64,000 nucleotides of DNA, from positions 124,001 through 188,000 of the forward strand of contig DASQAF010000029.1 in NCBI GenBank assembly GCA_035635855.1. The letters are read 5' to 3'. Positions 1 to 7,853 of the stretch are shown here, piece after piece. The stretch's first letter is position 1. Each line of letters opens with the position of its first letter. The stretch is from UBA11740 sp035635855 (lineage in GTDB: Bacteria > Acidobacteriota > Blastocatellia > Pyrinomonadales > Pyrinomonadaceae). The notes below the pieces were generated by a model, which had not been told where the DNA came from, made no database searches, and saw only the letters and a list, made by a program, of their open reading frames with translations. Position numbers and translations under genes: made by a program.

Positions 1-111
1 AATGACGCTGAGCAGACTGCGAAGAACCCTCGTGTGGAAGCACTTATGAAATGGCTTCGTAACGAGCCGGAAGCCGGCGAAGCCGGTGACAGCATAAAGC
101 CTGGGGCGTGA
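1..111 (+). CDS. possible 3' end of a truncated upstream gene
   Basis: Frame 1 is open from the first base to a TGA at 109-111 and would encode about 36 residues, with VEALMKWLR in the middle and SIKPGA at the end. The last part is translated from the palindromic repeat that starts near base 69. The upstream part cannot be seen, so no family can be named. It may be a real C-terminus extended into the repeat or a chance open frame. Confidence 0.3.
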   Translation, partial: NDAEQTAKNPRVEALMKWLRNEPEAGEAGDSIKPGA

Positions 112-305
112 GCCCCAGGAAAAGGGCCAAAAAAGAAACCCAAGCTCGCGAAGCGAGCGACAGCCTCGGACTAAGGCAATCGTGGATTCTTGAAAGCAGT
201 CGTCGGCATTGGCGCTGTCGCCCGCTTCGCGGGCTCTGATTATTAATTAATTGACTTCCTGGGGCTCACGCCCCAGGCTTTATGCTCTCGCCTGCTCCGC
301 AGGCT
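69..305. repeat. nested palindromic repeat cluster
   Basis: Bases 91-121 and 256-286 are perfect 31-base inverted copies of each other. The outer flanks (about 72-90 and 287-305) continue the symmetry imperfectly. Each arm contains a smaller hairpin: CCTGGGGC / GCCCCAGG with a 4-base loop. Two inner hairpins, GCTCGC-GAA-GCGAGC near 145-160 and GCCCGC-TTC-GCGGGC near 217-231, are themselves inverted copies of one another. The whole stretch between the upstream gene and the DinB-like gene could fold into one long cruciform or a REP-like array. No open frame or promoter was recognised within it. Confidence 0.8.
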
Positions 306-320
306 AACTAACTAAACTCT

Positions 321-866
321 ATGTCCGATCAAACACCCGGCCAACACTATCTCGCTGATGCGCTTCGGACCTTTCGCGATTACAAAACACTCGCGGAACG
401 CGCGTTTGCGCAAACGAGCGACGAGGACTTTTTCAAAACAATTGACGAGGAATCGAACAGCATCGCCGTCAACATCAAGCACATGGCCGGCAACATGCTC
501 TCGCGCTGGACTGATTTTCTGACTACCGATGGCGAAAAGCCTGAACGCAATCGCGACATTGAATTCGTAATGTTGCCCGGCGCGACCAGGGACGACATGA
601 TCGCTTACTGGGAGAAGGGTTGGCAGTGCGTGTTTGATACAGTGGAGCCTTTAGGGCCCGATGATCTGATGCGTACCGTCACGATTCGCGGCCAGGATCA
701 CACGGTGATTCAGGCCATCAATCGCCAGCTTGCTCACTATGCTTATCACACGGGGCAGATCGTTTTTCTGGCCAAGCATTTCAAATCCAGTGACTGGCAG
801 AGCTTGAGCGTGCCGCGGAACCGGTCGGCCGAACTTAATGCTCGGATACAGGACCCGGGGCGCTAG
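321..866 (+). CDS. DinB-superfamily protein (DUF1572-like)
   Basis: This 181-residue soluble protein fits the DUF1572 branch of the DinB four-helix-bundle superfamily. The first helix carries NIKHMAGNMLSRW (about residues 51-63), with the expected metal-ligand His. The last helix carries QLAHYAYHTGQIVFL, with further His residues typical of the DinB metal site. The family usually acts as small metal-dependent enzymes, often thiol-dependent transferases or isomerases, but the substrate cannot be read from sequence. The start is the first ATG after the palindromic repeat. The stop at 864-866 abuts another repeat. It stands at the head of the plus-strand run and may be transcribed separately from the VOC genes. 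Confidence 0.8.
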   Translation: MSDQTPGQHYLADALRTFRDYKTLAERAFAQTSDEDFFKTIDEESNSIAVNIKHMAGNMLSRWTDFLTTDGEKPERNRDIEFVMLPGATRDDMIAYWEKGWQCVFDTVEPLGPDDLMRTVTIRGQDHTVIQAINRQLAHYAYHTGQIVFLAKHFKSSDWQSLSVPRNRSAELNARIQDPGR

Positions 867-957
867 CGATTTCTTTGCGAGCTTTGCGCCTTTGCGAGAG
901 AGACTATTTCACGCCAAGGCGCAAAGACGCCAAGAAGAAACAATTATCTGCACACCA
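867..957. repeat. dispersed AAGGCGCAAAGACGC-type palindromic repeat
   Basis: The gap between the DinB-like and VOC genes holds CTTTGCGCCTTTGCG followed by TTCACGCCAAGGCGCAAAG, which form the two halves of an inverted repeat. A related copy lies at 50221-50282. Translated in one frame it yields HAKAQRRQE, a peptide seen as a spurious N-terminal extension in many annotated bacterial proteins (from memory). That is a reason to place the VOC start at 967 rather than further upstream. Confidence 0.7.
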
Positions 958-966
958 GGAGGCAAA

Positions 967-1332
967 ATGTTTCTTGGATTAAGAACTGCGACCTATCATG
1001 TGGACGACATCGACAAGGCCAAGAGCTGGTACGGTGAGGTACTTGGCGTAAAGCCTTACTTTGACGAGCCTTTTTACGTCGGTTTCAATGTTGCCGGTTA
1101 CGAGCTGGGTTTGCAGCCTGGCGCGAACAGCGACGGCGATAAGGCCGATGGCGCGGTTGCTTACTGGGGCGCGGAAAACGCCGAAGTCGCATTCAAGCGG
1201 ATTATCGAACTGGGCGCCACCGTTCACGAAGCGGTCCAGGAGGTAGGCGAAGGAATCAAAGTCGCTACTGTCAAAGATCCTTTCGGCAACGTCTTCGGCA
1301 TCATTGAGAATCCGCACTTCAAAATTCAATAA
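967..1332 (+). CDS. VOC (glyoxalase/dioxygenase superfamily) protein
   Basis: This 121-residue protein has one complete vicinal-oxygen-chelate module pair. It opens with LRTATYHVDDIDKAKSWYGEVLGV (beta-alpha start with a putative His metal ligand) and closes with VKDPFGNVFGIIENP, the usual VOC terminal strand. VOC proteins include glyoxalase I, ring-cleaving dioxygenases and resistance proteins; which applies here is not visible. The open frame extends upstream to 838, but that part is translated repeat. The ATG at 967 has an AGGAGG ribosome site at 957-962, so it is the chosen start. The stop overlaps the next ATG (TAATG), so the pair is translationally coupled. Confidence 0.8.
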   Translation: MFLGLRTATYHVDDIDKAKSWYGEVLGVKPYFDEPFYVGFNVAGYELGLQPGANSDGDKADGAVAYWGAENAEVAFKRIIELGATVHEAVQEVGEGIKVATVKDPFGNVFGIIENPHFKIQ

Positions 1333-1694
1333 TGGTCACCGCACTCCATCATGTAAACGTAACCGTCGCGCCCGCACTCGAAGCGGCGACAAAAGAATTT
1401 TACGGTTCGGTACTCGGTCTGCGACAGGTGCCAAAGCCGGCCGCGTCCCGCCAGAGCGGCGCCTGGTACCAGATCGGCGCCAATCAATTGCATCTGTCGA
1501 TCGAAGATCAGTCAGCCAACACTGCCAGCTCGCGTCACGTCTGCTTAACCGTTGATGATCTAAGCGCAGCGGAAAAGAAATTTCGTGAGGCAGGCGTGCG
1601 GATTATTCCCGACCCACGCCCGGTTCCGAGCTCGCCGCGCTTCTATGTGCGCGATCCGGGCGGGAACCAGTTAGAGATCGTTCAAGCCAAATGA
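1332..1694 (+). CDS. VOC family protein
   Basis: This is a second VOC protein of 120 residues. It begins with MVTALHHVNVTVAP, which holds the first-strand His, and ends with FYVRDPGGNQLEIVQ, the classic glyoxalase/bleomycin-resistance final strand with its acidic ligand. Internal LHLSIED and RHVCLTVDDLSAAE give the other two strands. It overlaps the preceding VOC gene by one base and the following RidA gene by four (ATGA), so the three are very likely one transcript. The two VOC proteins are not close paralogues by eye. The substrate is unknown; the adjacent RidA and acyl-CoA genes fit small-molecule catabolism. Confidence 0.8.
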   Translation: MVTALHHVNVTVAPALEAATKEFYGSVLGLRQVPKPAASRQSGAWYQIGANQLHLSIEDQSANTASSRHVCLTVDDLSAAEKKFREAGVRIIPDPRPVPSSPRFYVRDPGGNQLEIVQAK

Positions 1695-2092
1695 GCTTCA
1701 CTATTATCAATCCGGAATCACTCGGCGCTCCGCGCGGTTATGCAAACGGCGTCCTAACGGAAGCCGGCGGGCGTCTGCTTTTCGTCGCGGGCCAGATCGG
1801 TTGGGACCAGAATCAAAAACTCGTCAGCGCGGACCTGGTCGAACAGTTCGATCGCGCGCTCGCGAACGTGATTTCCGTAGTGATCGAAGTAGGCGGCAAG
1901 CCGGAACAAATTGCGCGGTTGGTGATTTACGTTACCGATAAGAACGAATACAAAACCCGCAGGAAAGAGATCGGCGAGCGGTATCGCGCGCGCATGGGCA
2001 AGCATTTTCCGGCAATGGTCCTGCTGGAAGTGAAGGGCCTGCTCGAAGACGCCGCTAAGGTGGAAATCGAGGGGACGGCAGTTCTGAAATGA
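1691..2092 (+). CDS. ridA: RidA family (YjgF/YER057c/UK114) protein
   Basis: The protein is 133 residues, the usual RidA size. LLFVAGQIGWDQNQKLV corresponds to the conserved strand around the substrate pocket. The C-terminal part, MVLLEVKGLLEDAAKVEIEGTAV, corresponds to the family signature in which the canonical deaminases carry an Arg. Here the matching position in FPAMVLLEVKGL lacks that Arg, so imine deaminase activity is uncertain and a different RidA subfamily is likely. Such RidA-like proteins are frequent in aromatic and amino-acid catabolic clusters. It overlaps the VOC gene by four bases upstream and the zinc-ribbon gene by four downstream, which indicates an operon. Confidence 0.85.
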   Translation: MSFTIINPESLGAPRGYANGVLTEAGGRLLFVAGQIGWDQNQKLVSADLVEQFDRALANVISVVIEVGGKPEQIARLVIYVTDKNEYKTRRKEIGERYRARMGKHFPAMVLLEVKGLLEDAAKVEIEGTAVLK

Positions 2093-3135
2093 AACGTTGC
2101 CCCATTTGCAGCCGAGTCTACAACGAGGACGCTCTGCGCTTCTGTCTCGACGACGGTAGCAACCTCATTGAGATGTCGCCTGGGGAACCAGTTCCGCCGA
2201 CGCTGGTCATGCCAGCATCTGTTGAACCCATCCCCACGATCAAGCAGCCACTCCCGCCGGTTGCTGCACCAATCAACGATGGCACATCGCGCGGAAGCAC
2301 CATCACCGGAAAGAGAAACATTCTGCCGTGGCTCGTGATCGGATTTCTTATCTTCCTGTTTGGCGCGGGAGCTGTGGTGGGCGCATTAGTCATATACGCG
2401 CGGCGAGCGCCTTTGACCTGGCATCTGGTACTGGCAGTCGACCCTAGTACCCCGGATCTGGCCGCCGCGACAAAACAGGCAGCCGATGTGATCGAACGAA
2501 GACTTGACGCATTCGGAGTGGCGAAGTTTCAGATTACACCTCAGAGCAACGGCCAAATCCTGCTGGACCTCCCAAAAGTCGAGGATCCTGAACGCCTCAA
2601 GGCCCTGATTTCAACCGGCGGCAAGCTCGAGCTGGCGCACGTCATCAGCCAGGGCAGTCCGTCGCCGGTTCAGACCTACGCGACAAATGACGAGGCCGTC
2701 GCGTCTTTGAACAGTAACGGAACCATACCACCGAACCGCCGGATCTTGCCTTACACCGATCGCGAAGCCAGCCCCGGTGCGGCGAATAAATGGGTGGTGG
2801 TGGAGTTGCCGCCAATCGTCAATGGCAACGAACTTAGGGATGCTCGAGCCGTACCAGCCCAGGCCAACGGGTCGGACTATCAAATCGCATTCTCGCTTAA
2901 TAAGACCGGCGCCGAAAAGTTTGGAGCGTGGACCGGAGCGAACATCAACGAATATATGGGAGTGGTGCTCAACGACGAGGTGAAGTCAGTCGCCTATATC
3001 AAGTCGCAGATTTATGATCAGGGAGTGATAGACGGCCGCTTCACCAAACAAAGCGCGGAAGATCTGGCTTTAGTGCTGAAAGCCGGAGCGCTGCCGGCGA
3101 AGATATTGTTCCAGGAGGAACGCATTGACAAATAA
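2089..3135 (+). CDS. zinc-ribbon membrane protein with SecD-like periplasmic domain
   Basis: This 348-residue protein has an unusual arrangement. An N-terminal zinc ribbon (KRCPICSRVYNEDALRFCLDDG, CxxC near residues 4-7) is followed by a proline-rich linker and a single membrane segment at about residues 82-104. The remainder is extracytoplasmic. That part resembles the P1 head of SecD: VIERRLDAFGV, ILLDLPKVEDPERLKALI, and near the end LVLKAGALPAKILFQEER, which matches the SecD stretch before its first RND helices. No RND transmembrane bundle follows, so it cannot be SecD itself. An auxiliary role at the translocon or in envelope quality control is possible but is inference. It overlaps RidA by four bases. 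Confidence 0.7.
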   Translation: MKRCPICSRVYNEDALRFCLDDGSNLIEMSPGEPVPPTLVMPASVEPIPTIKQPLPPVAAPINDGTSRGSTITGKRNILPWLVIGFLIFLFGAGAVVGALVIYARRAPLTWHLVLAVDPSTPDLAAATKQAADVIERRLDAFGVAKFQITPQSNGQILLDLPKVEDPERLKALISTGGKLELAHVISQGSPSPVQTYATNDEAVASLNSNGTIPPNRRILPYTDREASPGAANKWVVVELPPIVNGNELRDARAVPAQANGSDYQIAFSLNKTGAEKFGAWTGANINEYMGVVLNDEVKSVAYIKSQIYDQGVIDGRFTKQSAEDLALVLKAGALPAKILFQEERIDK

Positions 3136-3156
3136 CGACGGCGCAAATTTGAAGCG

Positions 3157-3945
3157 ATGAACCCGAAAACCTTTCTCTACCAGCAGCATGACGGCATCGC
3201 GACGATTACGCTCAATCGTCCTGAGCGTCTGAACGCGATCACGTTTGGAGTCTATCGCGAACTGACTGACTTCTTCGCTGCCCTTCGCGATGAAAGAGAC
3301 GTCCGCGTAGTGGTGATTACGGGTGCAGGCCGCGCCTTCTGTTCGGGCGGCGACGTGCGCGACATCATCGGCGAGTTGCAGGGCCGTGACGCGGCAGGCC
3401 TTTTGGATTTCACCCGGCTGACGTGCGAATTGATTCACAACATGCGCGCGCTGCCTAAACCAATCATCGCCAGTCTGAATGGCACCACTGCCGGCGCCGG
3501 CGCCTGCATCGCGCTCGCTTGCGACATTCGGATTGCTGCTGAAGAAGCAAAGATTGCCTTCATCTTTGTGAAGGTAGGACTGGCGGGCACGGATATGGGA
3601 GCGACTTATCTGTTGCCGCGAGTGGTTGGACTGGCGAAAGCGACTGAGTTATTAATGACCGGCGATTTCATTTCAGCTTTAGAAGCCGAAAAAATCGGAC
3701 TCTACAATCGTGTCGTGCCGCGTGATCAGTTGGAAAGCACTACGCGCGAATTCGCAGAGAAGCTGGCGCGCGGCCCGGCGCTGGGCTTGGCGAAAACAAA
3801 AGAAATGCTGAATCGCGAAATGCACATGGGATTTGGGAGCGCGCTGGAAGCCGAAGCCGTCGCCCAGGCTCTGTGCATGCAGACCCCGGACTTTGGCGAA
3901 GCGCATGCGGCGTTCTTAGAGAAGCGGCCGGCAAAGTTTAAGTAA
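3157..3945 (+). CDS. enoyl-CoA hydratase/isomerase (crotonase) family protein
   Basis: This 262-residue cytosolic crotonase has ITLNRPERLNAI at the N-terminus, GAGRAFCSGGDVRD for the oxyanion-hole CoA-binding loop and GTTAGAGACIALACDIRIA for the second oxyanion strand. The two glutamates of classical hydratase are missing: the first aligns with Ile in GACIA, and the second region reads KVGLAGTDMGATYLLPR, where an Asp is available. That suggests an isomerase, ring-cleavage or other crotonase reaction rather than plain hydration. An acyl-CoA dehydrogenase follows after a palindromic repeat, consistent with degradation of a CoA-bound acid. Twenty-one bases separate it from the zinc-ribbon gene. 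Confidence 0.85.
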   Translation: MNPKTFLYQQHDGIATITLNRPERLNAITFGVYRELTDFFAALRDERDVRVVVITGAGRAFCSGGDVRDIIGELQGRDAAGLLDFTRLTCELIHNMRALPKPIIASLNGTTAGAGACIALACDIRIAAEEAKIAFIFVKVGLAGTDMGATYLLPRVVGLAKATELLMTGDFISALEAEKIGLYNRVVPRDQLESTTREFAEKLARGPALGLAKTKEMLNREMHMGFGSALEAEAVAQALCMQTPDFGEAHAAFLEKRPAKFK

Positions 3946-3947
3946 TG

Positions 3948-4061
3948 GCTGGGAGCGCGGACGTCCTCGTCCGCATTGAGCGCGAAGCGCGAAAGGGTCA
4001 TTTCAAAATCGGCAGATGAGCGCCTGCGGCGCTGTGCGGACGAGACGTCCGCGCTCCCAGC
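3948..4061. repeat. inverted repeat, GGGAGCGCGGACGTC family, copy 1
   Basis: The arms are 3948-3975 and 4035-4061; they match in inverted orientation apart from one extra C in the left arm. The core reads GCGGACGTC...TCGTCCGC. The element starts two bases after the crotonase stop and ends about 22 bases before the acyl-CoA dehydrogenase start. A second copy sits at 39705-39804 between two convergent genes. It could act as a bidirectional terminator or mRNA 3'-end stabiliser. Confidence 0.85.
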
Positions 4062-4083
4062 GAATACATGAGTGTGATTCCAA

Positions 4084-5238
4084 ATGGACTCTTTCATCGA
4101 AACTACTCCATTCTTCTCCGCTGACCACCGCGCGCTCGCGGCACGGGTCGCCGAGTTTGCCGAGCGTGAAGTCGAAGTGCGCGCCGGCGACGATGAAGGC
4201 GACGTCGACGAGGCCTTGCGCGGTTACCTCATGCTGCTGTTTGAAGCTGACCTGCTGCGCTATGCCGTCGCTATGCCCGGGCATCCGTTCGATCTGCGCT
4301 CCTTTTGCCTCATCCGCGAAACGCTATCGTACTCATCATCACTCGCCGATCTCGCTTTCGTGATGCAGGGACTCGGAACTTACCCGATTAGTCTCGCAGC
4401 TACTGAACACGTACGCGACTTCTGGCTGGCGCGCGCGGCGAATGGAAAAGCGATCGCGGCCTTTGCTCTGACCGAACCCGACGCCGGCTCAGACGTGGCG
4501 GGACTCAAGACCACGGCCCGCCGCGAAGATGATTCATACATCATCGACGGCCGCAAACGATTCATCTCAAACGCCGGCGTGGCCGACTTCTACACCGTTT
4601 TTGCGCGCACGGGAACGCGTGAAGATGGGCGCGCGGAGATTTCAGCATTCGTGGTGTCCGCGCGGATGCCGGGTTTTAGCGTGGCGGAACGCACCGAAAT
4701 GATTGCGCCCCATCCGATCGGCGAACTGGAGTTCAAAGGCTGCAAAGTTCCCGCCGAAGACATGCTTGGCTCCCCCGGAGACGGTTTGCGACTCAGCCTG
4801 CAAACCCTCGATCTGTTTCGCGCCAGCGTCGGCGCGGCCGCGTGTGGCATGGCGCGGCGCGCCCTGGATGAAAGCCTTCTGCACGCCAAGTCGCGCGAAC
4901 AATTCGGGCGCGCGCTTTCCGGCCATCAATTGATTCAGGAAAAGCTGGCGGACATGGCAACTGAACTGGACGCCGCCCGGCTGCTGGTTTATCGCGCTGC
5001 CTATCTGAAGGACGACGGTGCTGAAGGCTCAACGCGAGCAGCGAGCGAGGCAAAACTCTTCGCCACCGAAGCCGCCGGACGCATCGTCGATCAGGCCGTG
5101 CAGATTCATGGCGGCAGCGGGCTGGTACGCGGCACAGTCGTCGAGCGGCTCTATCGCGACGTGCGGGCGTTGCGTATTTACGAAGGCACTTCAGAAATTC
5201 AAAAGCTGGTGATCGCCAATCAACTCTTGAAAGAGTGA
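4084..5238 (+). CDS. acyl-CoA dehydrogenase
   Basis: This 384-residue FAD enzyme oxidises an acyl-CoA to the 2-enoyl-CoA. FALTEPDAGSDVAGLKT is the FAD/substrate loop, and SREQFGRALSGHQLIQEKLADM is the C-terminal helical domain. RIYEGTSEIQKLVIANQLL carries the catalytic Glu at residue 367, in the same place as in medium-chain acyl-CoA dehydrogenase. The N-terminal domain is somewhat divergent. The upstream crotonase and downstream permease point to uptake and beta-oxidation-like breakdown of an amino-acid-derived or aromatic acid. The stop overlaps the GTG start of the permease (GTGA), so translation is coupled. The substrate is not predictable. Confidence 0.88.
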   Translation: MDSFIETTPFFSADHRALAARVAEFAEREVEVRAGDDEGDVDEALRGYLMLLFEADLLRYAVAMPGHPFDLRSFCLIRETLSYSSSLADLAFVMQGLGTYPISLAATEHVRDFWLARAANGKAIAAFALTEPDAGSDVAGLKTTARREDDSYIIDGRKRFISNAGVADFYTVFARTGTREDGRAEISAFVVSARMPGFSVAERTEMIAPHPIGELEFKGCKVPAEDMLGSPGDGLRLSLQTLDLFRASVGAAACGMARRALDESLLHAKSREQFGRALSGHQLIQEKLADMATELDAARLLVYRAAYLKDDGAEGSTRAASEAKLFATEAAGRIVDQAVQIHGGSGLVRGTVVERLYRDVRALRIYEGTSEIQKLVIANQLLKE

Positions 5239-6617
5239 GCACCAAAATACCTTCATCTGATTTACACCTTGCTCGCCGTCTCGGTCTCTTTGACGCGACC
5301 ATGATCGTGATGGGCGGGATCATCGGCGCGGGCATCTTCACAAATCCTTATGTTGTCGCGCAGCAGGTACACACTCCTCTACTTATTCTGGGAGCCTGGG
5401 CCGTCGGCGGTTTGATTGCGCTGGCCGGCGCCTTCATCTACGCGGAACTTTCGTCGCAGAGCCATGAATCCGGTGGACAATACATTTATCTCCGCGACGC
5501 GCTGCATCCACTGGTGGCCTTTGGCTACGGCTGGAGCCTGCTGTTTGTGATTCAAACCGGCGGCATGGCCGCGGTCGCGCTCATCTTTGCCAACCATGTC
5601 TTTGAATTAGCAGGCAGACGAGTAACAGACTTTCGCGCGGCGCTGCTGGCTTCAATCGCTCTGGCTTTGCTTACGATCATAAATTGTATTGGCGTGCGTG
5701 CCGGCAGTGTCACCCAGAACATATTCATGATTTTGAAGTTGGTTGCGATTGCGGCGCTGGTGGGATTCGGATTGACGGTCGCCGGTCCGGCAAAGTCTGA
5801 AGCGATAACGACGGCTACTTCGTCATCAACACTTCTGCATTCGCTAATCGCCTTTGGCGCCGCGCTGATTCCGGCGCAATTTGCATACGGCGGTTGGCAA
5901 ACGGCCTGCTTCGTCGCCGGCGAAGTGCGCGAGCCGCGCCGAAACCTGCCGCGCGGTTTGTTGTTCGGCGTGATGGGCGTGATCGTGGTTTATCTTTCGG
6001 TGAACTATGTTTGCGTGCACGCGCTCGGCGCACAAGGTTTGGCGCAGACGAAAACTCCGGCGTCCGCGGTGATGCGTTTGGCGCTGGGTGAAAGAGGCGG
6101 ACGGTTTCTCTCTGCCGGCATTGCCATTTCCACGATCGGGTTTTTGAGTCAGAGCATGTTGACTGCGCCGCGCGTCTATTTTGCGATGGCCGACGACGGA
6201 CTCTTCTTCAAACGGCTCGCCTGGCTCAATCGCGCTCGCGTACCGGCCTTTGCGATAGCGCTGCAAGGCGGTCTCGCAATCGTCATCGCGCTGATCGCCA
6301 GTCGCTTCGAACAAATCTTGAACTATGTCGTGTCGGTAGACGTGGTTTTCTTTGCCCTGACGGCGGTGTGCGTGTTTGTATTCAGGAGACGTCAACGTGC
6401 GCGCGGTGGAACTGACTTTTTTCGCATTCCCGGCCATCCCTTCACGACGGTTTTCTTTATCGTCGCGTGCTGTGTCATAACGTTTAGTGTGATCTACAAG
6501 GAGCCACGCAACAGCGCCATCAGTTTCGGTATTATGCTGGCCGGGTTGCCGGCGTATTTTGTCTGGGCCTGGCTACGAAAGCGCAGAGGCCTCTCAGGTG
6601 AAAGAGCGGGGCAGTAA
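5235..6617 (+). CDS. APC superfamily amino acid permease
   Basis: This 460-residue integral membrane protein has about 12 hydrophobic segments. The first helix, MIVMGGIIGAGIFTNPYVVA, has the GxGIF unwinding motif where APC transporters bind the amino-acid carboxylate. QFAYGGWQTACFVAGEVREPRRNLPRGL matches the helix 6 and loop signature of the family. The start is GTG at 5235, overlapping the acyl-CoA dehydrogenase stop by four bases. The first in-frame ATG at 5301 would cut into helix 1, so GTG is preferred. Linkage to an aminotransferase and catabolic genes suggests import of an amino acid that is then degraded; which one is unknown. Confidence 0.88.
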   Translation: MSTKIPSSDLHLARRLGLFDATMIVMGGIIGAGIFTNPYVVAQQVHTPLLILGAWAVGGLIALAGAFIYAELSSQSHESGGQYIYLRDALHPLVAFGYGWSLLFVIQTGGMAAVALIFANHVFELAGRRVTDFRAALLASIALALLTIINCIGVRAGSVTQNIFMILKLVAIAALVGFGLTVAGPAKSEAITTATSSSTLLHSLIAFGAALIPAQFAYGGWQTACFVAGEVREPRRNLPRGLLFGVMGVIVVYLSVNYVCVHALGAQGLAQTKTPASAVMRLALGERGGRFLSAGIAISTIGFLSQSMLTAPRVYFAMADDGLFFKRLAWLNRARVPAFAIALQGGLAIVIALIASRFEQILNYVVSVDVVFFALTAVCVFVFRRRQRARGGTDFFRIPGHPFTTVFFIVACCVITFSVIYKEPRNSAISFGIMLAGLPAYFVWAWLRKRRGLSGERAGQ

Positions 6618-6684
6618 CCCGACCGCGAGAGAGGGCTCGGTTGCCGGATTTGAGATCTAGGATTTCAGATTCAAGATTCAAGAT

Positions 6685-7761
6685 ATGAACACGCAATCCA
6701 CATACATGCAGTGGGCCAAGAACCGCCCGAAAGTGAAATATGATCTCGCCTTGAGCGGCATCCTCAATCTGCCGTTCGCTGAGCTGGAAGCGAGGATCGA
6801 AGATCTTGATCTGAACGGCGACAACGCTTATGGCTATGGTCCCTTGATCGAGGGGCTGGCGTCTCATTGTGGGGTTTCTCCGGAGCGCGTCGTGACTATT
6901 TCCGGCGGCACTTCGATGGCGAATCACCTCGCAATGGCCGCGGCGGTGGAACACGGCGACGAGGTTCTGATCGAACAGCCAACATACGAACCGATTCTGG
7001 CCGTCGCGCAGTATTTCGGAGAAGAGATTAAGCGCTTTCCGCGGTCGTTTGAAAATAATTTTCGCGTTGACATTGCGCAGTTAAGCAGGCAGATCACTTC
7101 GCGCACGCGTTTGATCGTGCTGACAAATCTGCACAATCCCAGCAGCGCGCTCGTGGATGACGAAACGCTGCGGCAAATCGGCGAGTTGGCGCGCAGCGTT
7201 GGCGCGCGAGTGCTGGTAGACGAAGTTTATCTGGAGGCGATGTTCGAAGCTGCGCCGCGGTCTTCAGTTCATCTGGGGCGGGAGTTCATCGCCACCAGCA
7301 GTCTGACGAAAGGTTATGGATTGAGCGGTTTGCGCTGTGGTTGGATCTTAGCTGAGCCGGAATTGGCGCAACAAATGCGTCTCCTGAATGATCTATTCGG
7401 TGCCGTTGGACCTCAGCCGGCCGAACGGCTCGGCGTGGTTGCCCTCGCGAAACTGCCAAAGTTCATTACCCGCGCCAAAAAGATCCTGGAGAGCAACCGC
7501 GCAGTGCTCAACGAATTTTTCGACACGCGCGAAGAACTTAGGGTGGTACGAACTAACTCAGGCACCACGTCTTTTCCCTTGCTGATGAAAGGTCGGGTCG
7601 AGGATCTCTGTGATCTATTGCATAAGAAGTACGACACCGCCGTAGTGCCCGGTTGCTTCTTCGAATCGCCACGGCACTTTCGCATCGGCATGTGCGCTGA
7701 GCCTGAGCTTTTCAAGATCGGAGTCGAAAGATTGGGTTCTGCGCTGGACGAGTTAAGTTAG
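6685..7761 (+). CDS. PLP-dependent aminotransferase, class I/II
   Basis: This 358-residue fold-type I aminotransferase has TISGGTSMANHLAMAAAV as the phosphate-binding start of the large domain, IVLTNLHNPSSALVDDETL as the conserved Asn-Pro segment and VLVDEVYLE for the Asp that contacts the pyridine nitrogen. ATSSLTKGYGLSGLRCGW contains the Schiff-base Lys and the following Arg. It is slightly shorter than aspartate aminotransferases (about 390), mostly at the N-terminus. The gap before it contains short direct repeats of GATTCAAGAT. The neighbouring permease and FAD monooxygenase suggest amino-acid catabolism. The substrate cannot be assigned. Confidence 0.85.
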   Translation: MNTQSTYMQWAKNRPKVKYDLALSGILNLPFAELEARIEDLDLNGDNAYGYGPLIEGLASHCGVSPERVVTISGGTSMANHLAMAAAVEHGDEVLIEQPTYEPILAVAQYFGEEIKRFPRSFENNFRVDIAQLSRQITSRTRLIVLTNLHNPSSALVDDETLRQIGELARSVGARVLVDEVYLEAMFEAAPRSSVHLGREFIATSSLTKGYGLSGLRCGWILAEPELAQQMRLLNDLFGAVGPQPAERLGVVALAKLPKFITRAKKILESNRAVLNEFFDTREELRVVRTNSGTTSFPLLMKGRVEDLCDLLHKKYDTAVVPGCFFESPRHFRIGMCAEPELFKIGVERLGSALDELS

Positions 7762-7853
7762 CCACGGTCATAAAGGCGCACCGATTTCAGGCGCGCAATC
7801 TGCGACCAAAAGCCCGGCTAAAGCCGGTACTCTATACGCCGTTTGCTTAAGTA

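Noticed and set aside
838..966. N-terminal extension of the first VOC protein
   Set aside because: It is translated from a dispersed repeat. AGGAGG immediately precedes ATG 967.
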